From: Lucifuga dentata
Taxonomy: Eukaryota; Chordata; Actinopteri; Ophidiiformes; Bythitidae
DNA: 64,000 nucleotides
Direction of reading: 5' to 3'
NCBI GenBank assembly: GCA_014773175.1
Contig: VXCM01000908.1
Coordinates: forward strand, 502,014-566,013
Shown here: piece after piece, positions 24,600 to 46,330 of the stretch
How positions within the stretch are numbered: the first letter of the stretch is position 1
Layout of the letters: each line of letters begins with the position of its first letter
The notes under the pieces: generated by a model
Database searches by the model: none
What the model was told of the DNA's origin: nothing
The model's input: the letters and a program-made list of their open reading frames with translations, nothing else
Made by a program: the position numbers and the translations under genes

Positions 24600-26530
24600 G
24601 TGTGTCTGAGCGATAGAAAAGAGGAACATGATGCTGTCATCATGATTGTAATTAATTGACTTTATTTGCCCTCTTGGCCCCATGTCTCACACACCACTGC
24701 CTTTCACAGCTGATTCCCCGTTTCCCTGTACAAACTCTCAAACTCCAGTCACTCCCAAACACATTTTAATGTGCCAAGCTACATCACGTGTACTAGATTT
24801 GTGGTGCATTTATCTGAGCAGTCTTGCTATAAAACCTTCAGCCCAATATTAAAAGATTATATCTTATCCAGTAGCATACGGGGAAATATTTAACACTTCT
24901 TCTGGGAAAATCAATCATCTCAAAGGTTACTCCTAATTAATTATACGTGTTGGATGCTGACTCACCCAGCGAGTACAAGAGCTGCTGTGAAGTTATGTGT
25001 TCTCTGATGATTTCAGCAACCAAACAAGCATATCACAGAGACAGTGGTATTGGACAGTCAAAAGATGCTATCTGTTATAACAAAAAAGCTCACTGGAAGG
25101 AAGATATTCAGCTTTTTATTCAGTAAAGCAATATAATGTAATCAGCATACTCAGAAAAATGTTGATGTTGTACAGGAAAACTGCCTGTACCTTAAGAGCT
25201 CAAACACATGTTTAGTGTCTTGCATCGGGACTTTCTCTTGGAATTGTTCCCCCACCCTCTCTCTCCCTCTAAACTCCTTACTTGCACTTCCTAGAACAGG
25301 CAATCCCCAATCTAGTACTCTAAACTCTGTGTATATAAGAAAACAGATAGTTCTACAAGTTCAACTTTATTGACATAGCAAAGGAATTTAATGCTTTAGA
25401 GAGTAACTAAAAGTTTGTGGAAACATTACCATGTCCGCAGCATACTTTAAGTTACAGTCCAGGTAAAAACACCTGTGATATTCAGATTTCCCAGCTGTTG
25501 AAGACTGAACACTTCATACAGTGAAAGTGGAATTTAAGAAATAATAATTTGTAAGCATACTTTGTCTTTTTCCGTAATTATAAGTACAGAGTACACTATG
25601 TGTGCCCTAACAGTTTGAAATATGACCCTCTGGTAAATACACAGGCAGGCAGGGTTCAAGGTGCAGTGCCCTCCATTTGAGTAAGTCCACAAGCTTCTGT
25701 CCAGTCACATTAGTCAATGTGTTCTCAGCAATATTTGCATGACCCCAATCACACACAGCAAGATTAGAAGGGGTCAAAGTTTCTGTTGAATAATCTGTCT
25801 CTGTTTTACTACCATTTTCCTACCACTACTTTTTCTTTAGCTGGTCCCTTTGATTGAACTCTTTAGCTCATTCAGTTATTTAATGATACATTATGCTACT
25901 TTTGCTGTTTGATTCTTGGCTAAAGGTCAGCACTTACACTGTTTTTTAAACCTTGGAAACACCAATTTCAAAACAGAGCTGTCAACATGGGAGAAACGAT
26001 CTATTTTGCATCAGTTTACTCAATGGTTGGCTTTCCTTTAATTTTTTTTTTCATTTTTTTTTTTCACTATCCCACCTCAACCCTCTCTATCTTTGCAGTT
26101 GAAATATTTCTGGGTCCCAAGGGCAAGCACATTCCTCCCACTCACAGTTGTGCAATCCCTGACAATCACAGCAGTCCCCCATCCCCCTTTGACTCCATAA
26201 ACACCCAGTTCAGAGAAACAATCTGTGCAAGCTGTCTTGTTCTGCGGTGAACCGGCTGCCCAACTAGACCAATAAACAAGCGCTAAGCCCTGACTCTGCA
26301 GAAACAGACAAAATGATGTAACCTCAAAAAGGTTACATTTATAGATATATTTTGCTACTATTTGTGCAGTGGGTGTGTTTTTCCTACTATACAGGAAAAT
26401 CAGCTCTGACATGTTATAAAATTGTGCTTTTAGCTTTCCTGCCACAAAACTTTAGTGGTACACCATACACACAAACAGACATAAAAATGCAGCTTTTACA
26501 CTTTTACATTTTCAGTATAAAAGATGGTTT
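24600..26530. other. Intergenic, no gene recognised
   Basis: AT-rich non-coding sequence. A T-rich tract lies near 26040-26066. Open frames are short and without motifs. Confidence 0.5.
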
Positions 26531-26535
26531 GTGCT

Positions 26536-26536
26536 A

Positions 26537-26575
<39 letters not shown>
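26536..26575. repeat. (TAA)n microsatellite with AT-rich flank
   Basis: About 13 ATA/TAA units, followed by degenerate ATT/TAT repeats to about 26660. Confidence 0.9.
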
Positions 26576-26576
<1 letters not shown>

Positions 26577-27035
26577 GAATTATTATTAGTATTATTGGTA
26601 TTATGAGTATTATTATTAATCATTATTAAATGAAATATTATTATTGATAATATTAAAAATAAGTGATGTGTTGATGTCAAATTGTTATACACAATCCTCC
26701 TTATCCAGTTTGTTTTAAATTCTGACATGTAACAAGCGTTGGGTATTGCTGTTATAAATTTTTAATGGGACACCAAACACACAAGAAAATACGTTTTTTC
26801 CAAAAGTGGACAAAATAAAACTTAATTTTCAATGCAAAAACAGCATATGCTAAATAGAAGTATGAGAATCCTAATGTCCCAATTGCATTATATATATTTA
26901 ACCTTGACGACATTTGATTTGGATAAATTAAAATATATATGTATATATTATTAAATTGATTTTTTATTGTAACTAGGAACTTTGAGTTTTAGTGAGTTAT
27001 GTACACTGTCGTATTAAATATTCAAAATATGCAAC

Positions 27036-27164
27036 ATCCTCATCCATTTTAATAAAAAAAAAAAATAACCATTTGCATTTAGAAACTACACACAGGAGTN
27101 ATCCTCATCCATTTTAATAAAAAAAAAAAATAACCATTTGCATTTAGAAACTACACACAGGAGT
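27036..27164. repeat. 64-bp duplication around a single N, probable assembly artefact
   Basis: 27036-27099 and 27101-27164 read as identical, joined by N at 27100. It lies just upstream of the ap2s1 promoter, so measured promoter distances may be inflated. Confidence 0.88.
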
Positions 27165-27239
27165 GTTTCTTCTATATTGTGTTAATTAAAACAATTAAAA
27201 AACGGCATTTTATCTTTTCATGATCTGTGTGCATGTCTG

Positions 27240-27515
27240 TTCAACCTTATCATGTGACTCAAAGCACTATAGTCGCAGGAAGAACACTGGATGTTGTAGT
27301 GACCAATTGTCTTCTGCCTGTTCTAAATGTGGCAAAGAAAACTACACTTCCCATCATGCAACGCATGGAAGCTGTTCTTTTTCACTTCCTGTTAGCTCGA
27401 CAGATAGTGGACGAACGGTCGAAAAAAATCACTTATGTACTTGTATAAAAGCGTAGCATAATATTCAGGGACGTTTAATTCTGAAGTCTCTAAAGCCCAC
27501 ATTGAGGAGACGACA
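27240..27515 (+). promoter_or_regulatory. ap2s1: ap2s1 promoter and 5' UTR
   Basis: The 275 bp before the ap2s1 ATG hold several housekeeping-promoter motifs. A near-consensus ZNF143 (SBS2-type) site, ACTACACTTCCCATCATGCA, lies at 27341-27360. An ETS/GABPA-like CACTTCCTGT is at 27383-27392 and a CCAAT at 27303-27307. No clear TATA box sits at the right distance. The transcription start is inferred to fall between about 27420 and 27500; it cannot be fixed from sequence alone. Confidence 0.7.
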
Positions 27516-30500
27516 ATGGTAAATATGTTAATAATCAACATAACTCTTTAGCTTCTTCTCGCGGTAGGATGTAGCGACTAGCTCGTTAGCATTAGCGTTA
27601 ACTTCTTCATTCAGTCGATTGCAAACGTTAGCTAGTTGGTTTGCTAAATTTATCAGACCAAGGCCAGGGATTTGAAATCACTGTTTTCACAGAAAGTCGT
27701 GTTGCTTATCGATTTTACGTCGTTATATTATCTTAAGCGATCGTGTTTTGGAGAATTGAAGGGTGTGGTTCATCTCACTTAGCTGATGTTAAAGCTAAGT
27801 ACCAACATGCTAATGTTCTTGAATGGACTAACGTTTTCATCTCATTCATATCTTATTTTGTCACACAGATCCGCTTCATCCTGATACAAAATCGAGCAGG
27901 AAAGACTCGCCTGGCCAAGTGGTACATGCAGTTTGATGATGATGAGAAACAGAAGCTGATTGAGGAGGTGCACGCTGTAGTAACTGTCCGGGATGCCAAG
28001 CACACCAACTTTGTGGAGGTATGGAGGTGTTCAGGAGTAAAAGTGTGCATGGTTTTGTGACTTTCTAAATGAATACAAGTATCACAGTGTGATTGACAAC
28101 CCACTCTACTATGTTACCACTGCATTCTGTACTGTGTGGGTACATCCTGTACAATCTAAAACAATCACATGCAACAGTCAGCCAATAAATCCAACCTTTG
28201 TGAGGTTTGTTATGTTTGGTTTTTGTTGACAAATGTCTCAGAGCAAGAGGTAGCTAACAGTGGTGTTGTATAGATGTCATATTGGTTTTGAATGGTTCCG
28301 CATTCACCCTACTCACCTAATTTGGCCTATCAGACTTTGACCTCTTACCAAAGATGAAAATCCAATGATGTCATGTCAGCTGTAGATTTATTTATTTACT
28401 AATTTATTGGGTAAGCCAAGAAAAGGACTTCTGTGACACTGGAATAAAATCCCATGTGGATCATTGGTAGACCTTTGTTGATTTGGATGGAGATTGTCTT
28501 GAAAAATAAATTTGAAAAATAATATTGCTACAAAGTAATTTATCTATCTATGCCAGGCTCAGAATTTACTAATCAATCTCCATATACAGGACCTGGACAA
28601 AACATAATTCATTGCAACACAAGACCACCACTGACTACTGCCTTAAAACTAATCTGAGCTGCTTAAACACCTCTCTGACACACTATCAACAAAACTGAAC
28701 ATTAAAAGCAGCCAATAAACTGTTAACTCGTGTGTGTCATTCGACACGGCTAGTTCTGGGTGAAATAATTGGGTCATTTATGTGCGTAAGACTGTAGAGA
28801 AATTTCCCATCCAGTTTAATTTATGTTGTATTCACAGTTTAGGAACTTCAAGATCATTTACCGGCGTTATGCTGGCCTCTACTTCTGTATTTGTGTGGAC
28901 GTGACTGACAACAACTTGGCATACCTGGAGGGAATCCACAATTTTGTAGAGGTACCACACACACTCACACACAATCAGACACATATGTCAGTCTCGCAGC
29001 AACTGAACTAAAATGGTTTTGTATTACATGGCCTGAATATGTTTAGGAATTTCTGTCAATGATTTCCTCTAAGTTCCTCCTTGTTGACTTTGTTGAGACT
29101 CCTTAATATTAAACCTGCATTCTTCTGGGAAATAAGTATGTGAGTCTGATGACGCTTGGTGAAGGTAAATCGGTTTTTATGTAGTTATCAAGTGGTTGGG
29201 TGATTTGCCTTACATTCAACTACACAAACATGACTTTCTGATAGTAACTAAATCACCATGAAGTCTGTCATTCAAACTTTGATTCATCAATGTGTCAGAT
29301 GTGACTTTGTGAGGTCATGTTGGAAGTAACACACTGATCACCGATGACATACAGCATATAAATGGCTCAAAAAAGAAAAAAATGGCCACTTGTGTTGCTA
29401 ATAGCTGTGTGTAATATTTTCTGACAGCTACATGTTTCATTGTTTCTAGATCTGACAGCTACATGTTTCATTAACACTTCAATAATTTGTTATTCATACC
29501 AGATAAAATGTTGCCTAATAATGTGTGTGGCAGCCATGACCTGCTGTATGTTCATGTTGGCTCAAAAAAGTGCAGTTTGCATAAAATGCAAACTCAGTGC
29601 ATTTTCAGCATTTTTTTCTTGCTCATCATTTTGAATTTCGCTTGACAGCAAATCTACTGAATTTAATTTAATCTTCTCCTATGCTGTGTAAAATAATGAG
29701 TAGCTGTTACATTATGAATGCTGTTTTGAAAGTATAACTTCGGCTAAGACAAACAGTAGCTGCTTTGCTATCCAGAGGCATCAGGAGTGAAGGTCATTCG
29801 GTGTAATGTTTGACTATGAAGGAACGCGTGCAGTGAATTGTGATATGTACAGACTTCATTTGTACTTTGAAATCATGCAGTCAGTTATGACTATTCAGAC
29901 TGTTAACTTACTCAGATCGCTGTAGTGGGTGTTTTTCTTTGACATTTGTATCCATATCGAATGTCATTTGGCAAATCAGAAGTTATGCTAATCATGATGA
30001 CAGGACTTCATGGTGCTCAATTTAACACTCACTTTAGCGTATTCTTAATTCAGTACCTCTGGCATTATAATGACATGTCACTGCTAAAAAAAAATCATCA
30101 TGAGGAAAGTAATTGACAAATTTTTAGATGGATGTCCTTGTGGAAATCAGCCTATTATATGGTTGTCAAATGGGTTCTGCTACTGCTACAATGTCGATGA
30201 CTTCTGCACTAATACATCACATTAAGCTGATAAATTACAACATATCTTTATCCCCTCTCAGAGCAGAGTATTTGCTTATCTCTTGGTTGTGGTCAGATGA
30301 AATTAAAAGCTCACATTTTGCCCGTTACTCTCTTTTCTGCAAAGGTGCTGAATGAGTATTTTCACAACGTGTGTGAATTGGACCTTGTGTTCAACTTCTA
30401 CAAGGTAAGAACATCAGGAGCTTATTGGTTGAAATGCTGTATATGAGATATGTAAAATTACAATCACCTTGATCAGTGGAGGAAAACAAGACTAATGAGA

Positions 30501-31219
30501 AAATCTCTTTATTATAGTGCCATGGTAACATAATTACCAAGTACAGCAGTAATTTAGTGTGATTCATCTACAATTTTTTTTTTTTTTTTGNTTTTTTTTT
30601 TTTTTTTGGGGGGGGGGAGGTGTTATAGATAGTCCCGAGAAAAGATGTAAAGCAATTAACACTTGTGAACACCACTGTCACTGCTGCTAGAATACTTGCT
30701 AATTACCGAAGGGGTTTGAAAATTCACCTCACATGCTTAACTTAAAAAACCACCCACACCTGTCACCTTGCTGTTGGACGTGTTACAACCAGAAAATGCA
30801 TAGAAATCAGCATTTTTGGAGAATATAAGAAAAATGTATATCATCATGAGCTGATGTGGCGCTTCTCCTGAGTTTACGTTCTTTGATGAGCTGAGCTAAG
30901 CTCTTCTCTCAAGATGTTCACATGAAAAGCAGTGTGGAAGAACCCATCCAGCTGCCATGTTTCTATTATAAGGAGAGATGAGGCTGAGCAAAAGGCAAAT
31001 CATAAAATAAAAAAGTAAATAAAAATAAAATAAAAAAGGCAACTCATAGTCTAATCTCTATTTTCTACCTGAATATTTCACGTGTCCTCTAACACTCCGC
31101 CTGTCTCTGCCCTGAAGGTTTACACAGTGGTGGACGAGATGTTCCTAGCAGGAGAAATCAGGGAGACCAGTCAGACTAAAGTCCTCAAGCAGCTTCTCAT
31201 GCTCCAGTCACTTGAGTAG
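27516..31219 (+). CDS. ap2s1: AP-2 adaptor complex sigma-2 subunit (5 coding exons)
   Basis: Encodes the small sigma subunit of the AP-2 heterotetramer, which links cargo with acidic dileucine signals and clathrin at the plasma membrane. Coding exons are 27516-27518 (the ATG alone), 27869-28018, 28838-28951, 30345-30404 and 31118-31219. All introns are GT-AG and in phase 0, with lengths 350, 819, 1393 and 713 bp. The spliced frame is 429 nt, 142 residues plus TAG, the normal vertebrate length. It starts [15 protein letters not shown] and ends LLMLQSLE. Arg15, the residue altered in human hypocalciuric hypercalcaemia type 3, is intact. So are the dileucine-pocket residues Ala63, Leu65, Val88, Asn97 and Val98. 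From memory of the human protein, two differences are Thr74 for Asn and Gly83 for Ala. No frame break is present. The identification is certain; the only weak point is the single-codon first exon, chosen because it supplies the only in-frame ATG with a donor before exon 2. Confidence 0.98.
29421..29472. repeat. Short tandem duplication in ap2s1 intron 3
   Basis: CTGACAGCTACATGTTTCAT occurs twice, at 29421 and 29452, a 31-bp period. Confidence 0.9.
30574..30618. repeat. T then G homopolymer in ap2s1 intron 4
   Basis: A T run broken by N at 30591, followed by a G run. The length is unreliable. Confidence 0.85.
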
Positions 31220-31691
31220 AGACCAGATATCCTTGAGTCCTGCCTCACCCCGACACCCAAACTCACCCCGCCCCTTGTTGCTGTTACTCTGGAAAGTTCC
31301 CCCAATCAATTTTCTTCCTCTACTGAGAAGACTTCACCCCTTCCACCACTAGAGGTGGTCAGAAAAGAAATAACACATTTATATATGGATATGTTTTATA
31401 GAGTTCAAGTAATCTGTCATATCAGTCTGTATGTTGCAATATTCTGAAACTGTTGTACTCCACTGAATGGCCAGTATGAAGACCAGGCACATTTCAACAT
31501 GCTGCACATTTATGGCCCCTGACATTTCATATTCATCTTTAACTGCAGGACCACCAAAGTTACACTCGCCTTTATCTTCTCATTTTCCCAAAGCCAGACA
31601 CAGCAGTAATTAGTCTCATCATGTAGGAACCAGTTAGTGTTTGCACTAACTAATCCACTGTGGAAATGCTGATGAAGATCACCAATGTCAC

Positions 31692-31729
<38 letters not shown>

Positions 31730-32715
31730 AATGGCACTATTGTAACTAACAAGCACCATGTGCCTGTCATGATGCAGGTAGTACCACCGGGCTCATGACA
31801 GCCTCACAGCACTTGTAGAAAGAACGTGCTGGTTTTGTGTCGTGACTGCTGAGTTTTATATCTGGATCACAGCTAGAAAGCCCTGTAGAGCGATTGACCC
31901 ATCACATTGAGTTAATAATTGAATGGAGTATACTCAGCACGAGTAGCGTTTTGCCGAGGTGTTATGGTAACCTGTGCCGTGTCAGACCTTTTCACCGCCA
32001 TGATAATGTGCATAATTTGTGTTGCACTCTGGGTGTTGAAATAGTTTTAATTGCATCTTAAATAATCTAAACATGAGATTAAATGGTGCTTGTTGGTCAC
32101 ATTTAAAACCCAAACGCACTCAGACTGAAGTAGACCTCCAAAATACAATGGGAAAAGGAAATGTTTTCAGTGGAAATATATAGTATTTTACATAAAGCAG
32201 TACTGCGAAGTTTGCTTTGTATGGTGTGTACATACAAGTATCTGACATATGATTAATAGTATGAAATGAAGATGTTTATTCCAGAATTTTAGAGTGATTC
32301 TTGTTGACTATATATACCTATAATCCCAACAGTTTTCACTTGTTTGGAAAAAAAAGTAATAAAATTCTCCCAGCATTGCATAACAATTGGCTTTTAAAAT
32401 CCTCTTATACACCTCATGAACTTTGATAAAAATGTCACTTTTATTCGTTTCCCATCTTTGGAGTTCATAATATTGCTCACCATACTCTCATTTTAACCAT
32501 GTCTCGTCGTACAGGTGTCATACGTGGTTTCACGTTACTGTGTCGCTCTTTTGTATTTTTTTTTTTTTTTTTTTTAACGATTAGCCAATAGCGAAACGTA
32601 CTGCTTCCCTTCTGGTCTCGTGTGTTTGTTGATTGAAGATGTTTGTATGTATTACTGTCTCCCACATCAAAATATTCCATTCTGTGTATATAATAAATTA
32701 CTGATGAAGTGCTAT
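31220..32715 (+). other. ap2s1: ap2s1 3' UTR and candidate polyadenylation sites
   Basis: Non-coding sequence follows the TAG. Two AATAAA signals on the plus strand could end the transcript: 32358-32363 and 32692-32697. The region also holds a 30-base A run at 31697-31726 and a T run near 32557-32575. Which signal is used cannot be decided without transcript data. Confidence 0.5.
31697..31726. repeat. Poly-A tract
   Basis: Thirty consecutive A residues within the probable ap2s1 3' UTR. Confidence 0.9.
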
Positions 32716-32719
32716 AGAA

Positions 32720-33984
32720 ATATTGTTCTGCCTCTAATTGGTTATTTGTCTTTGAAATTGGTCATTAAAGTAAGCATTTCCCTCCTGGCTTTAATTGCCA
32801 AAATGTCTTAAAATTTGTTAATTTCCTGTAATGACATATAATAACATTTAATTCCATAATAAAAAATTTCAATAAATTAGATACACAGTTTTTGATGATA
32901 TTCTCCCTTAGCTGGTTTGGTCATTGTACATGTATTGTCTTTTAGAAGAGTAAAATTGGGATTTTTGTCGTGTTGTACCACCATCTAGTGGCAAAACAAA
33001 CAAGATCCTCCACATAAAATTATGCAATTTGGTTATGAGGTCATCCTAACAGCCTGTCTCAGATCAATAAATCAGTCAATATATCCACTTGAGTTACATC
33101 AAACCACTCCAGCTGTTACTCCATCGACCCAAGAACATAAATCCACACAACTGCACACAAGGCTCTTACTCTTCCCGAACCTCACCCAGTCTCCCTTTGA
33201 GAATTGACTGCAGATGGATGAGATTTAGATTCTTGTTTGAATTTCTGAGCTATTTAACTGACCATCAATTTATTGTAAAACTACTCAGAGAAGGGAACGT
33301 TATTTACCAAAAGTCAGGAAGTGATGTAACTCTCAGGCTACAACTTGGGATGTCAGAGGCTCCACAGACTACAGACAAGCTGAAACATATTAACTTAAAA
33401 AACAAGCCGTTTACTGGGAATTGCATATTCATTACAATCAATGAGCAACACTCACCTTCAATAGACAAATCTTATTTACATCATAGATTACTTAAGATGT
33501 ACAACAGTATTTAGGATGGCTACATAACATTAATTACTAAGCAACAACTGAGTTAGATTGTGTTCATGTGTAGCAAAAGACTGGATGAAGTGATAGAACA
33601 CTGCTTATCATGTGGCTGTTTTGATGAGCGCTTATTAACTGTACATTAATTACAAATGCATTCTAACACACTCACCAGTATTCAAGCATTTCGCCGAAGA
33701 TGCCAGATTGTGCGACTGAGTTGTGAAAGTTGCTGCTGTCAGCCTCCAACAGCTCAGCAAGTCGACATCCTTTCATCATCACCTTCACGCTGCAGAAAGC
33801 TTTCAACAAATCAGCTTCCATCAAATTAGCTCAACAAATCAGCTTTCAGCAACTCAGCTCTCAACAAATCAGCTCTTACATGGGAAATGATCAGCAGCAT
33901 GACAGTCTCACCCCATGACAGCAGAACAAAGGCGTCAAATTAAGACCTCAGTTGTTATTTAGTAAGAAATGATAACATCTACAG
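32720..33984. other. Convergent intergenic spacer between ap2s1 and rab4b
   Basis: About 1.3 kb between the likely transcript ends. It holds a 15-bp minisatellite near 33805-33870 and an open frame at 33089-33514 with no recognisable motif, probably chance. Confidence 0.5.
33805..33870. repeat. Imperfect 13-15-bp minisatellite
   Basis: Five units of the type TTTCAACAAATCAGC in a row (variants TTCCATCAAATTAGC, TCAACAAATCAGC, TTTCAGCAACTCAGC, TCTCAACAAATCAGC). Confidence 0.8.
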
Positions 33985-36106
33985 TTAAAATCTTTATTTC
34001 ACTATACAGTTCAAGTAAAATAAAATTGTACACTTCTATAGTTACAGCATATAAACGGAACAAAAATGAAAAATTTAAAGGAAAAGTGCACTTGCAGAAG
34101 AAGATAAAGTATCACACAAAGCCAATATTAACTGGAAGAATTTTTTTCCCCCTTGTTTAAACAATTCACTATCTTTTCCTGGGACGTGCTGGCTCACTTG
34201 AGTTTAAACATATGGCTGAACTAGGTGGACATATGCTCACACTTGAAGGAGACAGGAGAAATAGGTTTAAAGGCAGTTTTTTGTTGTTGTTTTTATCTCC
34301 TCTTGGCTGGGTGGGTATGACCCGCTTAGTGGATCAGACAGAAGTGGTGCAGAGGGGCTGGAGTTTGGGATGCTTTTAAGCTCAAGACCTCATGTTTTTT
34401 CCAGCAGCACCACAAACCTCACCATCCATGATACATGGAAAGAGGAAACCACGTCTGTTCTACTGAGAAAACTTCTGGAGCAGCTCTACACACTCACAGA
34501 TGTTACATAGCAGAGCTACTTCTATACTTCTATGTTTGAGTAGGAAAAGTGAACACTATTCAGAAGGACAAAAGCAGAATCTTGAATTTGATCAAAGCAA
34601 ACTTGCAACCATTCATGATTAAACACAGACGATCCCCTATGACTGAACTGTGTGGGCAGAGTGAAAGTTTCCCAAAACATGGGATTGGGGCAAAACCAAA
34701 TGTGGTTTCCCTTGTGAGTAAAAGCAACACGAAATGAAAGGGAGGTCATAATAAATAGCAAAACAGGAAGAGGCAAAGAGCTTTGCTAGCTTTGTTAGCT
34801 TTGTACAGATTGATAATCCTCACATCTTCAAGTCATAGGACCAGAGATGCGGTGACCTAAACGTGGGCTGGTGAGCCATGGGAAATCAGCTTATGCAAAA
34901 CTATTAGACTTTGGGAGCTTTGGAGTAAAACAAAGAGCAAAATTTTTATTTCTGTGCTTTCAACATGACCCCCAGGCTTGTGCATGTGGAAGTAGAGTCA
35001 AGTAATTGAGCTTCAGAGGCGCCGCTCCCAGTTTAGAGACACGGCGACTGGGAATTTTTACATCAGAACATCAAGTATACCGTATTTCCGAGGGCAATGC
35101 TCTACATCTTAACAGTGCATTTTAATACAAACCAAAAAGAAAAAAACAACATATCAAACAGACTCAATGTAACAAACTGGGCCTGGTCTCTATATTTGGG
35201 CATGTATGACTGAAAAAAACCTCAAGTATATGCACCAATTACATGCTCTAATTTGGATCAGATTTGAGAATATTTTTGGGCAACAAATGCAGGAAAATTT
35301 CTATATGGTAAAATTTACAATTTAAATTTACATATAAGAGGATACCTCTAGACTGTTAATCATTCAGTCAGTCATCAATGACAGGCTCAATTTGAGTAGT
35401 ACTGTTCAGTGCAAATGAGGACTCGTAAAATTCAGCATATTACTCTGTTAAAACTCAAAGTGCTTACCAAGCTTATCCTGAAATCTTTTTCTGATAGAAT
35501 GAATTATAAATAGGTGAATAATAATCAGTTACAGACAACGATGTGCGATTGTAGAAAGCATGTATGAGCAGGTGTTACTAAAAACCAGAAATAACAGGGA
35601 AAACATTAGAACAAACAACAGACCGCGCACACAACCCTCTACTCATCCATGTCTGGTACGTAACTGAGAAACCATTTTTTTCCGAAGAGGATTCATTTTC
35701 TTTATGATCCCAGCATTCTTACATTGAGGGATTTCCCTGCCCAGATGCAGGGGCAAAGCTGACCCCCTCAGCCAAGTAGTGGAGTCTTATCAAACGTCAG
35801 AGGTCAGGGGCTGCAGTTGTATCCTTGACTACTAATCCAGGTGATTCACGATGTGTAAGACTGAAGAGAAAAAGGTTCCACACCAAAAACAACTGGAGCT
35901 GAGATGTGGGAAGAGAGGAGATGAGAGGATCAACATGGCAAGTTGAAGAAAATGTAGAGTCAGCCTGATGTGTCGTTAATCAGGCTATGACCTCTCATCA
36001 AGAATTACCAAGGTGGCAGGTTATTTTGTGGAGCACAACACTGACCAGTAGGGGGCGTCCTGTCTGTGTGGGCCTTTGGGCTGAGGAGGGGGGATGGGGC
36101 CGACCC
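33985..36106 (-). other. rab4b: rab4b 3' UTR (probable extent)
   Basis: Sequence downstream of the rab4b TAG on the minus strand. Read on that strand, AATAAA signals occur at about 34946-34951 and 33992-33997, giving a 3' UTR of roughly 1.1 or 2.1 kb. No other gene is visible here. The extent is inferred from these signals only. Confidence 0.4.
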
Positions 36107-46144
<10,038 letters not shown>

Positions 46145-46330
46145 GTTGGCCCTCGCTGTATGAAGGACTCAGTCAGACTGTTTTCTTTATACTGTAGAAG
46201 CTGTTCTCGCTGGGTTCACACCTATTTAGGGTGTTTATCTACGATGCTGGAGGTACCTAGCTTCCTTCGCTCCGACACAAGCGCAGACGGCAGCTGCGTC
46301 ACTCGCGTTGTCGGTGTAGCCTTCACGGAA
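46145..46330 (-). promoter_or_regulatory. rab4b: rab4b promoter and 5' UTR, CpG-rich
   Basis: Upstream of the rab4b ATG there is a short segment with far more CpG than its AT-rich surroundings, clustered at 46260-46330. It includes TGCGTCAC near 46295-46302, resembling a CREB/ATF half site. This fits a TATA-less housekeeping promoter. The transcription start is not determined. Confidence 0.5.

Noticed and set aside
31697..31726. Poly-A run considered as a retroposed gene tail
   Set aside because: No target duplication or intronless coding copy beside it; it lies in the ap2s1 3' flank.
33089..33514. 141-codon plus-strand open frame between the two genes
   Set aside because: No motif, no splice or promoter context, includes the edge of non-coding spacer; probably chance.
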